A stretch of DNA of 7,686 nt from CAYGTS01 sp964352905 (GCA_964352905.1 CAYGTS010000124.1:1-7686); one strand, 5' to 3'. Counted from the first letter of the stretch, positions 1-5,709 are shown. Numbers and translations are program-made. Notes: generated from the sequence alone by a model not told the origin.

Positions 1-54
1 TTCGCCGTTTTTAGCCCAAATATGGGCGTTCCCATCTACATGGTGAATAGTTAC
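1..54 (-). repeat. IS66-like terminal repeat, copy 1 (element body lies to the left of the window)
   Basis: Read on the minus strand, this begins GTAACTATTCACC at base 54 and runs outward past base 1. It aligns without gaps to 2590-2643 at 45 of 54 positions, and its first 31 bases match 7632-7662 at 30 of 31. A GTAA terminus is characteristic of IS66-family inverted repeats, which generate 8-bp target duplications. Here only one end is visible, so the outer duplication cannot be checked; the candidate flank is 55-62. It may be a full IS66 element or another miniature derivative. Confidence 0.75.
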
Positions 55-63
55 CCCTTTTTT

Positions 64-94
64 TTGAAATAAAATACTCTAGATCGCTTATACT
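64..94 (+). promoter_or_regulatory. Possible sigma70 promoter of the desaturase gene
   Basis: TTGAAA at 64-69 and TATACT at 89-94 are good individual hexamers, but the 19-nt spacer is longer than optimal (18 if TTATAC is used). They lie about 90 nt upstream of the desaturase start and just outside the repeat end at base 54. The promoter could therefore have been separated from older upstream control by the mobile element. This is a weak call based only on hexamer match. Confidence 0.35.
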
Positions 95-182
95 TAAAGA
101 AAGGCAATAAAATACTTGCTTCTCTATTCTATCTCAGAGAAAATTCACAAGCAAAATTACGGAGATAGTAAAAGGTAATACC

Positions 183-1331
183 ATGCAACTTAATAAAATT
201 AATTGGACTAACACGCTATTTTTAACGTTAACTCCGCTCGTAGGAATTGGCGGCTTGGTAACCCTTTGTTTGCTTGGGCTATTTGTATGGCAAACCGCCT
301 TGCTAGCAATTATCTGGGCATTTATCGGTGGCATTTGCATTACAGCAGGTTATCACCGCTTATTTTCACATAAGAGTTATGAAGCAAAATTACCTTTGCG
401 CATATTTTTCTTGTTATTCGGTACCGCGGCTTTTGAGGGAAGTGTTTTAGAATGGTGTACCGATCACCGTAATCATCACCGCTATACTGATACCAAAAAA
501 GATCCTTATAATTTTCAACAAGGTTTCTGGTATGCTCACATTTTATGGTTAATACGCCTCAACCCTAAACTGAGAAATTACAGCAATGTCAATGACTTAA
601 CGCAAGATCGTTTAATCATGTTGCAGCATCGTTTTTTCGCACCCCTTGCAATTTTTATGGGGTTTATCGTGCCAGCATTGATCGCTGCTTGTTGGGGTGA
701 CCTTATTGGTGGTTTAGTCATTGCTGGTGCACTAACAATTACTATTCAACAACATTTTACTTTTTTAATTAACTCTGCTAGCCATGCCTTTGGCAAGCAA
801 CCCTATACATCCCTAAATAGTTCACGCGATAATTGGGTGCTTGCACTGTTTACTTTTGGCGAAGGTTTCCACAATTTCCATCATAAGTTCCCTATTGATT
901 ACCGCAATGGTATACGTTTTTACCATTATGACCCGACTAAATGGTTTATTAAAGGCTTATCCTACTTAGGACTAACGACTAATTTGCAGCGTGTTAACCA
1001 ACAACGTATTATGAAATTGAAAATTGAAAAGGCGCACATAAAGGCCAATACGTTATTGGCAATGAGCTCTTATCAATTAAAAGATAATTTGCAAAACAAA
1101 TTGCATAACCTATATCAATCTGTTTTACAGAGATTAACAAAATTTGAAAAAATTCAACAACGTTACTATAGTTTGAAGAATACCAAAATGGATAATCTAC
1201 ACGAGCAGTTAGTAAGCTACAATGCAAGGTTGAAATACTATCGTCGTCAACTGCGGCAATTACGCGCTGAACTTAAAAAAGAATTAAAAAATTGGTCTCA
1301 GTTAAACTTTTATATTGGTAGTGTTGCTTAA
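183..1331 (+). CDS. Acyl-CoA / acyl-lipid delta-9-type fatty acid desaturase with a helical C-terminal extension
   Basis: This is a membrane di-iron desaturase, expected to introduce a cis double bond into saturated acyl chains at the inner membrane and so tune membrane fluidity. The three histidine boxes of the family are intact: HRLFSH at residues 58-63, HRNHH at 95-99 and HNFHH at 230-234 within GEGFHNFHHKFP. NSASH at 197-201 supplies the further conserved Asn/His region. Hydrophobic segments at about 11-55, 70-85 and 150-195 fit the usual membrane hairpins. The catalytic domain ends near residue 265. A tail of roughly 110 residues, rich in Lys, Gln, Arg and Leu, follows and looks like a coiled coil; related gammaproteobacterial desaturases can carry such tails, but its role is unknown. 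The ATG at 183 is preceded by AAAAGG at 170-175, a good 7-nt spacing. The gene stands alone and ends at a hairpin terminator. Regiospecificity is inferred from the family. Confidence 0.93.
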   Translation: MQLNKINWTNTLFLTLTPLVGIGGLVTLCLLGLFVWQTALLAIIWAFIGGICITAGYHRLFSHKSYEAKLPLRIFFLLFGTAAFEGSVLEWCTDHRNHHRYTDTKKDPYNFQQGFWYAHILWLIRLNPKLRNYSNVNDLTQDRLIMLQHRFFAPLAIFMGFIVPALIAACWGDLIGGLVIAGALTITIQQHFTFLINSASHAFGKQPYTSLNSSRDNWVLALFTFGEGFHNFHHKFPIDYRNGIRFYHYDPTKWFIKGLSYLGLTTNLQRVNQQRIMKLKIEKAHIKANTLLAMSSYQLKDNLQNKLHNLYQSVLQRLTKFEKIQQRYYSLKNTKMDNLHEQLVSYNARLKYYRRQLRQLRAELKKELKNWSQLNFYIGSVA

Positions 1332-1332
1332 A

Positions 1333-1366
1333 AAAAAATGCTGTTTAACATTAAACAGCATTTTTA
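1333..1366. terminator. Bidirectional intrinsic terminator between convergent genes
   Basis: The arm ATGCTGTTTA at 1338-1347 pairs perfectly with TAAACAGCAT at 1352-1361 around the loop ACAT. A-runs before the stem and T-runs after it extend the pairing and serve as the U-tract in both directions. It starts immediately after the desaturase stop and lies 27 nt from the stop of the minus-strand gene at 1393, so it can terminate both. Confidence 0.9.
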
Positions 1367-1392
1367 AAAGCTAAGAATATTTAAGTAAATTG

Positions 1393-1662
1393 CTACACTT
1401 CTTCAGTGTTTTTATGCAACTCTTCCCGCATAACTTTACGCAAAATTTCTTCTGTTGATTTCACACCATTTTGCATGTATTCACGTAACGCTTGATTAAT
1501 GCGTGATTGATAACCACGAGCATTTGGCGTTAAGCTACGAAACCATTCAAGAACATCGCGATCGATGCGAATAGTGATACGCTCTTTTGTATGAGAACGG
1601 CTGTTAGGCTCGGCTGCTGGTTTAGGATTGGGGTTAGGCCCAAAACTTGTATGATTTTCCAT
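1393..1662 (-). CDS. Orphan BrnA-type ribbon-helix-helix antitoxin-like protein
   Basis: The 89-residue product has a Pro/Asn-rich flexible N-terminus (residues 8-25) followed by a ribbon-helix-helix fold. The strand is ERITIRID (27-34), the first helix begins DVLEWF (36-41), and the turn and second helix are GYQSRINQALREYM (50-63). The motif ITIRID.DVLEWF...GYQ.RIN.ALREYM is the signature of BrnA antitoxins, DNA-binding partners of the BrnT RNase. A charged helical tail (69-89) follows. I place the start at 1662 rather than the in-frame ATG at 1689 because AAGGAGT lies at 1677-1671, exactly 8 nt upstream, and the longer version would bury this site inside the gene. No BrnT-like toxin is visible on either side, so this is an orphan antitoxin or a repurposed regulator. 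The family call is good; target and function are unknown. Confidence 0.82.
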   Translation of the reverse strand: MENHTSFGPNPNPKPAAEPNSRSHTKERITIRIDRDVLEWFRSLTPNARGYQSRINQALREYMQNGVKSTEEILRKVMREELHKNTEEV

Positions 1663-1766
1663 TAACTGTGACTCCTTGTTAAATTTCACACTTTAGCAAT
1701 ATAAAATAAATCTGCACAAGAATCTAGTCTTAGTAAACTGTTTTTACAAGATTTTTTTATGCACAG

Positions 1767-1778
1767 GTTTGCGCAAAC
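1767..1778. promoter_or_regulatory. Perfect 12-bp palindrome GTTTGCGCAAAC, candidate operator
   Basis: GTTTGCGCAAAC is a perfect palindrome in the 187-nt divergent region between the BrnA-like gene and the chorismate-mutase-like gene. It lies about 28 nt upstream of a possible extended -10 (TGCTAGTAT, 1800-1808) for the latter. The outer half-sites GTTTG/CAAAC recur with a wider centre at 3053-3066. A regulator-binding role is inferred from symmetry and position only; the neighbouring ribbon-helix-helix protein is one candidate ligand. Confidence 0.35.
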
Positions 1779-1799
1779 GCCGTGTATTAAGATTTATTG

Positions 1800-1811
1800 T
1801 GCTAGTATGCT
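1800..1811 (+). promoter_or_regulatory. Possible extended -10 promoter of the chorismate-mutase-like gene
   Basis: TGCTAGTATGCT contains a TGn-extended -10 (TGC followed by TAGTAT, 1800-1808; alternatively TATGCT, 1806-1811), about 40 nt upstream of the preferred start. No convincing -35 hexamer is present, which is usual for extended -10 promoters. The same TGCTAGTAT string occurs on the minus strand upstream of the disrupted membrane-protein gene (around 3025-3033). Confidence 0.35.
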
Positions 1812-1849
1812 AAGCTTTGTAGCTTTAGAAAATCTACTTGGAGAATATT

Positions 1850-2446
1850 TTGTTTAAATCAATCTGCTTCTTTTTGATCTTGGTATTCATTTCTTCATAT
1901 AGTTTTGCTGATTGCAATCTAAAAAACTTGCAGATTACAGCTGAAATCATAGCGCAACGTGAAAACTTGATGCAATATGTTGCTGCGAATAAGTGGTTAA
2001 GTAATAAAACTCAGTCTGTCACTGCTTATAACGCTCAGCAAGAAATAGCTGTCTTAACACAAATTTATAATAATGCTAAACAATACAAACTTGCGCCCTA
2101 TTCTACCATGCTGTTTTCACAAATATTGATGGACGTTTCTAAACAAATAGAAGCTTATTGGTTAACATATTGGAATAATTCCGCGACATCTCTTTCTGTT
2201 AAACCACATCAAAAACCGCTAGTATCGCTTAAGCAGTTAAGAAGCCAAATTAAAAGCATTGATAAGCAATTGCTGCTATTATTTACCCAACATGCTGCAA
2301 ATTTGCCACAATGTTCAGCATCGCAAATTCAAAATGCTTTTAATAAGGCACTTAAACCAATAAAAGGGATCCCACAGCAACCAAGTTTTATTAACTTATT
2401 AGCTGCTGCGTTTAGCCAAGTAAAAGCATACCGCGCTTATCAGTAA
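1850..2446 (+). CDS. Secreted AroQ-gamma-type chorismate mutase-like protein
   Basis: The 198-residue product starts with a cleavable signal peptide: short Lys-containing N-region, hydrophobic core at 5-17, and cleavage likely after SFA at 20. It should therefore be periplasmic or secreted. The mature part is all-helical and resembles gamma-class AroQ chorismate mutases, which convert chorismate to prephenate outside the cytoplasm. AQRENLMQYVAANKW carries Arg37 and Lys48 with the 11-residue spacing of the active-site Arg and Lys of that class. Gln63/Gln64 and the segment FSQILMDVSKQIE (89-101) also match. The second catalytic Arg, usually in a DPAR.QQ context, is absent; Tyr60 sits there. Cys22 and Cys155 could form a disulfide. 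The length is close to the secreted mycobacterial enzyme. I prefer the TTG at 1850 because GGAG lies at 1840-1843, 6 nt upstream; an in-frame TTG at 1838 would add four residues and overlap that site. The 3' end overlaps the convergent pseudogene by 7 nt. The fold call is fairly good; activity is uncertain. Confidence 0.6.
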   Translation: MFKSICFFLILVFISSYSFADCNLKNLQITAEIIAQRENLMQYVAANKWLSNKTQSVTAYNAQQEIAVLTQIYNNAKQYKLAPYSTMLFSQILMDVSKQIEAYWLTYWNNSATSLSVKPHQKPLVSLKQLRSQIKSIDKQLLLLFTQHAANLPQCSASQIQNAFNKALKPIKGIPQQPSFINLLAAAFSQVKAYRAYQ

Positions 2447-2581
2447 CTGCACAATCTAAACCAAGCAGAAGCAATCACACCCCAAATATAATTTAAAATA
2501 ATATTGGCGATAAATAATGTGCCGCCTGCTTTACTGGCAAAAAAACCATGCCCTGTCATCGGCATCAAGACCAGGAAGTTA

Positions 2582-2589
2582 AATAAAAT
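2582..2589 (+). repeat. 8-bp target-site duplication, left copy (AATAAAAT)
   Basis: AATAAAAT directly abuts the GTAA terminus of the miniature element at 2590 and is repeated exactly at 2768-2775 on the other side. Eight bases is the duplication length known for IS66-family transposition. Confidence 0.9.
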
Positions 2590-2767
2590 GTAAATACTCA
2601 CTCCGTAGCGGGGAACGTCCATATTTGAGCTAAAAACGGCGAAAATCTTTTATCGAAATGCTCATTTATAACGCATAAACTGCGCTTTCTCAAAAATATT
2701 TTCGCCGTTTTTATCGCCAAATCTGAACGTTTTTGGTAAACAACAAGCTAAAGGGGCGAGCAGTTAC
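2590..2767. mobile_element. 178-bp IS66-like miniature (non-autonomous) transposable element
   Basis: The ends are imperfect inverted repeats that both start GTAA: GTAAATACTCACTCC from 2590 (+) and GTAACTGCTCGCCCC from 2767 (-), identical at 11 of 15 positions. A subterminal inverted repeat is stronger: 16 bp at 2631-2646 pair perfectly with 2698-2713 (core AAAAACGGCGAAAAT), preceded on both strands by a similar ATTTG segment. An exact 8-bp direct repeat flanks the element. There is no transposase gene inside. The GTAA tip and 8-bp duplication are those of the IS66 family, so mobilisation in trans by an IS66 transposase is inferred. The left 54 bp are shared with the repeat at the start of the window, and its tip with the one at the end. 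The element lies inside the membrane-protein gene, and its terminal TAA provides the premature stop. Confidence 0.88.
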
Positions 2768-2775
2768 AATAAAAT
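2768..2775 (+). repeat. 8-bp target-site duplication, right copy (AATAAAAT)
   Basis: This is an exact copy of 2582-2589, immediately outside the right terminus (GTTAC, ending 2767) of the miniature element. In the disrupted gene it corresponds to the codons for Ile77 and Leu78 and two bases of the next codon. Confidence 0.9.
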
Positions 2776-3052
2776 AACAATAATACCTAGCACCGAACCA
2801 CGAATAAACCAATGCGTTTTCCACATAGGCAAAACCATTAACAATGCCCAAATACCACCCCAAACCATTAATCGATAAATATCGGCTTTAAAGCTAATAA
2901 GGCTATGCGGCATACCGCGCCACAAAATTAATACGATGAGTAACGCAATAGCACCCATACAACCTGCACTAAAAGCACACGAAAGTTTATTAAAAAATTT
3001 CATATGATGTTTCTCTCCTAAAAATATACTAGCATGATGTTGTCATTACACA

Positions 3053-3066
3053 GTTTGTTAACAAAC
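3053..3066. promoter_or_regulatory. Perfect 14-bp palindrome GTTTGTTAACAAAC, candidate operator
   Basis: GTTTGTTAACAAAC is perfectly self-complementary and lies in the 196-nt divergent region between the disrupted membrane-protein gene and the DUF1328 gene. It shares the half-sites GTTTG and CAAAC with the palindrome at 1767-1778, with a 4-bp instead of a 2-bp centre. Position and symmetry suggest a binding site; no regulator can be assigned. Confidence 0.35.
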
Positions 3067-3095
3067 AATGTATGATGCCATACCTGCCGAATTTT

Positions 3096-3132
3096 GTCAG
3101 TGTTTGATTTGTTACACTGACTGTGCTAAATT
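3096..3132 (+). promoter_or_regulatory. Promoter of the DUF1328 gene with an overlapping inverted repeat
   Basis: TTGATT at 3104-3109, a 17-nt spacer, and TAAATT at 3127-3132 preceded by TGC form a plausible extended -10 sigma70 promoter about 70 nt upstream of the start. The perfect inverted repeat GTCAGTGT (3096-3103) / ACACTGAC (3114-3121), with a 10-nt centre, brackets the -35 hexamer. That is where a repressor would block polymerase. Confidence 0.5.
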
Positions 3133-3199
3133 TTTAGATGACTTTGCTATAGCGAACGCTTACGGATCTAAAGTTTTTTTAACTTAAAAGGATTTAACA

Positions 3200-3376
3200 A
3201 TGTTAGCATGGGCGTTAATATTTCTTGTTGTTGCGTTAATCGCAGGTCTATTAGGGTTTACCGGTATCGCTGCTGCTGCTGCCGGGATCGCTAAAATCTT
3301 ATTCTATGTCTTTTTATTACTTTTTATCATTTTCATTATTATTAATTTAATCAGTGGCCGCAAACCACCGATGTGA
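3200..3376 (+). CDS. ytjA: DUF1328 / UPF0391 small membrane protein (YtjA family)
   Basis: This 58-residue protein is almost wholly hydrophobic. MLAWALIFLVVALIAGLLGF forms a first membrane helix, GIAAAAAGIAKI a small-residue-rich second segment, and LFYVFLLLFIIFIIINLI the last helix, ending in the basic tail SGRKPPM. The order (W near the start, IFLV.ALIAG.LGF.G.A..AAGIAKI, then a hydrophobic run and GRK) is the YtjA/DUF1328 signature, and the length is typical. The function of the family is not established; in enterobacteria it is usually discussed as an envelope peptide. The start ATG at 3200 is preceded by AAAAGGA ending at 3192, 7 nt upstream. The gene has its own promoter and faces the sulP fusion across a hairpin. 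I find no neighbour in an operon with it. Confidence 0.92.
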   Translation: MLAWALIFLVVALIAGLLGFTGIAAAAAGIAKILFYVFLLLFIIFIIINLISGRKPPM

Positions 3377-3387
3377 TCCACCGTAAG

Positions 3388-3428
3388 AACGTTAAAAGTG
3401 CTTGATGCAATCAATCACTTTTAACGTT
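3388..3428. terminator. 41-nt two-tier hairpin between convergent genes, probable bidirectional terminator
   Basis: AACGTTAAAAGTG (3388-3400) pairs perfectly with 3416-3428 over 13 bp. The loop holds a second 5-bp stem, TTGAT/ATCAA (3402-3406 / 3410-3414), around GCA. It starts 11 nt after the DUF1328 stop and ends 5 nt from the sulP stop. There is no U-tract on either side, so it may act as a transcript-end stabiliser or a factor-assisted terminator rather than a classical intrinsic one. Confidence 0.6.
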
Positions 3429-3433
3429 GATCT

Positions 3434-5653
3434 CTAATCGGCTGCTTCATCAGCAGTAATCACAACCCGTTTTGATCTATGTTCTGCAAACTCAACGGCC
3501 CCATTTTCAACGTCATAAATCGCGCTTGTTAATTTAATATCGTGGTTATCAATCAACTCACGCAGAATATGGCTTTTCTCATAAATAAAATTTTTAGTTA
3601 ACTCAACATTATGGCGAATTACTTTACTTAAAAACTGTTGATTTTTACTAGTGCGATCCGTTTTTATGGTTTTTTCACATTCAATCGCAGGTTTAATTTT
3701 ATTAACCAAATGTGTGATGTTCCCCATTTCAACATCATCACAAGCAGCCGCAACCGCACCACATTTTTCATGCCCCAGCACAACAATTAATTTAGCGCCC
3801 GCCACTTGGCAAGCAAATTCAATACTTGCCAAAATATCGGTATTCGCAATATTACCGGCTACACGCGCCACAAAAACATCACCAAAACTCACATCAAAAA
3901 TCATTTCAACTGGCACACGTGAATCAATACAACCTAAAATAACTGCCATAGGATGCTGTGAACTCGCTGTTGCTTGAATACGTTGTTTGTTATCTTTATG
4001 AATTGGCGTGCCATTAACAAAGCGTTGATTACCTTCATACAAAATCGTTAAGACCAAATCAGGCGTTAGCTGCATTTGCATATCATAACTGGTTGCCGTA
4101 ATAAATTTAGCTTGATTCGCAATCTCATAATGATCTTTAAAACCCACTAAATTGAGTAAGATATTTTTTTTGGGTGCATGAATGTTGTTAAACTCTTTTA
4201 TAACATGTAACACATCATGATCAATGTAATCCGTAGCATCTGCATCAATAATAACCTTAGCATTATTTGGGATGTGATTTAACTCTTCAATGATTGCTGC
4301 TTTATTCAAAAAAGTTGCATGCTGTGGCAAAACTAAACGCAATACTTCACCAAACGAGTGTCGTTCACTAATTATGAAAAACCCGTTTTTACTATTGTGA
4401 TACAGAAAAAACAAGATACTCATGATCAATCCTGTGACAATGCCTAACAATAAGTTGGTCATCACGATTGCCACAACGGTAATCATAAAAGGTATGAAAT
4501 AACGTAAACCATCTTGATATACTTTTTGGAACAACGAAGGCTTTGCTAATTTATAACCAGTATGAATTAAAATAGCTGCCAAAGCCGGTAGGGGAATATA
4601 ATTTAAACCTTTGGCGATAAAAGTCAGGGATAATAATAACAAAAAACCATGTAAAATCGCTGATAATTTACTTTGCGCACCCGCACTAATATTCACCGAA
4701 GAACGCACAATCACAGAAGTAATAGGCAGCCCCCCTAACAATCCTGAAAATACATTTCCGCAACCTTGTGCAACTAATTCACGATTACGTGACGTATAAC
4801 GATGCTGTGGATCCAGTTTTTCAACAGCTTCAAGATTTAATAAGCTTTCCAACGAAGCCACAATGGCAATCATCAATGCTGAAATATAAACACCACTATT
4901 TTTTAAACTAGCTAAATCTGGATGCTGAAACTGCGCTAAAAAAGCAGCAAAACTATCATTCACGGGAATATTCACTAACTGCCCATGCAGTAACGCAAAG
5001 GGTGAATTTATCGCCAAAAAAAATTGATTAATCACAATTGCTGCAACCACCACGACCACAGCAGAGGGTAATACTTTTGAAACGTTTGAGAGACGTTTCT
5101 CCCATAAGATCAAAATGGCTAATGATAATAGCGTAATAATGAGCGCGCCGTGATTAATATGATGCATAACGGCAAAAATAGGTGCGATACTGAATGATTC
5201 TTGCGCATTTTTTAGTGCCGTTTGTAACACAATCGGATCCGCATCATACCCGAAAGCTAAAGGTATTTGTTTTAAAATAATTAAAATACCAATGGCAGCT
5301 AATAAGCCTTTAATCACCGTATCAGGAACAAAATTGGCAATAAAACCTGTACGCAAAACACCACCGATCAGTTGAATAACGCCGGCCAATGTTAGTGCCA
5401 TTAAAAATGCTTCATAGCTACCCAGCTGATTAATACTAGCAAGCACCACCGCAATCATACCCGCAGCCGGACCACTAACGCTCAAAGGCGAATCACTGAT
5501 GATGCCCACCACAATCCCACCAATGATCCCCGTCAACAAGCCTGCAAAAAGCGGTGCGCCACACGCCAATGCAATCCCTAAACACAGTGGCACAGCTACT
5601 AAGAAAACTACTATGCTGGCTAAAAAGTCATTTTTTATGGTATGCAAATTCAT
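3434..5653 (-). CDS. SulP-family anion (probable bicarbonate) transporter fused to a beta-carbonic anhydrase
   Basis: This 739-residue fusion has three parts. Residues about 8-418 are a SulP/SLC26 transporter of 10 or more membrane segments, with the family motif SVSGPAAGMIAVV (58-70) and the conserved GGLPITSVIVRSSVNISAG (307-325). Residues about 430-525 form a divergent STAS-like cytoplasmic domain (KVIIDADATDYIDHDVLHVI, 466-485). Residues about 530-739 are a beta-class carbonic anhydrase. Its zinc ligands are Cys575, His628 and Cys631 (CIDSRVP, GHEKCGA), and the Asp577-Arg579 catalytic pair is present, so it should interconvert CO2 and bicarbonate at the inner face of the membrane. In SulP fusions of this kind, coupling bicarbonate transport to hydration is the accepted hypothesis, though the exact ion is not proven; sulfate or chloride exchange is possible. 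The start at 5653 gives a complete SulP N-terminus but has only a weak GTGAG ribosome site. The gene is monocistronic. Two palindromes lie in its leader. Confidence 0.95.
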   Translation of the reverse strand: MNLHTIKNDFLASIVVFLVAVPLCLGIALACGAPLFAGLLTGIIGGIVVGIISDSPLSVSGPAAGMIAVVLASINQLGSYEAFLMALTLAGVIQLIGGVLRTGFIANFVPDTVIKGLLAAIGILIILKQIPLAFGYDADPIVLQTALKNAQESFSIAPIFAVMHHINHGALIITLLSLAILILWEKRLSNVSKVLPSAVVVVVAAIVINQFFLAINSPFALLHGQLVNIPVNDSFAAFLAQFQHPDLASLKNSGVYISALMIAIVASLESLLNLEAVEKLDPQHRYTSRNRELVAQGCGNVFSGLLGGLPITSVIVRSSVNISAGAQSKLSAILHGFLLLLSLTFIAKGLNYIPLPALAAILIHTGYKLAKPSLFQKVYQDGLRYFIPFMITVVAIVMTNLLLGIVTGLIMSILFFLYHNSKNGFFIISERHSFGEVLRLVLPQHATFLNKAAIIEELNHIPNNAKVIIDADATDYIDHDVLHVIKEFNNIHAPKKNILLNLVGFKDHYEIANQAKFITATSYDMQMQLTPDLVLTILYEGNQRFVNGTPIHKDNKQRIQATASSQHPMAVILGCIDSRVPVEMIFDVSFGDVFVARVAGNIANTDILASIEFACQVAGAKLIVVLGHEKCGAVAAACDDVEMGNITHLVNKIKPAIECEKTIKTDRTSKNQQFLSKVIRHNVELTKNFIYEKSHILRELIDNHDIKLTSAIYDVENGAVEFAEHRSKRVVITADEAAD

Positions 5654-5678
5654 GCTGAGCTCACTTGTTTAATCGTTT

Positions 5679-5690
5679 ATTACGCGTAAT
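5679..5690. promoter_or_regulatory. Perfect 12-bp palindrome ATTACGCGTAAT in the sulP leader
   Basis: ATTACGCGTAAT lies 26 nt upstream of the sulP-carbonic anhydrase start. It sits between the other inverted repeat and the start codon, next to a possible -10 (TAAATT on the minus strand, 5693-5688). It is a candidate operator by position only. Confidence 0.3.
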
Positions 5691-5709
5691 TTAAACAGGC
5701 TACCTTTTT

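Larger units (their letters stand above)
2440..3003 (-). pseudogene. Small four-helix membrane protein gene, interrupted by the 178-bp miniature element
   Basis: The 5' part (3003 to 2768) encodes 78 residues, with a first membrane helix at about 9-28 and a second around RLMVWGGIWALLMVLPMW (44-61), followed by WFIRGSVLGIIVIL. The next codon is altered and a TAA stop is created by the terminal GTAA of the inserted element (stop 2766-2764). The 3' part (2589 to 2440) continues FNFLVLMPMTGHGFFASKAGG and a last helix, IANIILNYIWGVIASAWF, ending at a TGA. Deleting 2590-2767 plus one 8-bp duplication joins the two parts in frame and gives a 125-residue protein with about four membrane helices. The start is supported by AGGAGA at about 3014-3019. 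The distal part could still be expressed from an ATG at 2622 inside the element (60 residues), but without a visible ribosome site. The layout resembles small uncharacterised integral membrane proteins of Gammaproteobacteria; I know no function. The insertion looks recent because no other lesion is present. Confidence 0.85.

Noticed and set aside
1009..1227. 72-codon minus-strand open frame inside the desaturase tail
   Set aside because: It is antisense to the helical C-terminal extension, with no ribosome site and no family resemblance.
1690..1837. Remnant of a BrnT toxin upstream of the BrnA-like gene
   Set aside because: No frame on the minus strand gives BrnT-like motifs; the stretch is short and AT-rich and holds only the palindrome and promoter candidates.
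1850..1918. Lipoprotein signal on the chorismate-mutase-like protein
   Set aside because: A Cys lies near the cleavage region, but the residue before it is Asp, which does not fit a lipobox. A signal peptidase I site after SFA is the better reading.
2443..2450. Another GTAACTGC element tip at the end of the mutase gene
   Set aside because: The match is only 8 bases (the CAG TAA CTGC around the stop codon) with no continuation of the repeat; chance similarity.
3651..3977. 108-codon plus-strand open frame inside the sulP-carbonic anhydrase gene
   Set aside because: It lies antisense to the conserved carbonic anhydrase domain with its zinc motifs, and has no recognisable domain or ribosome site. 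It is a shadow frame.
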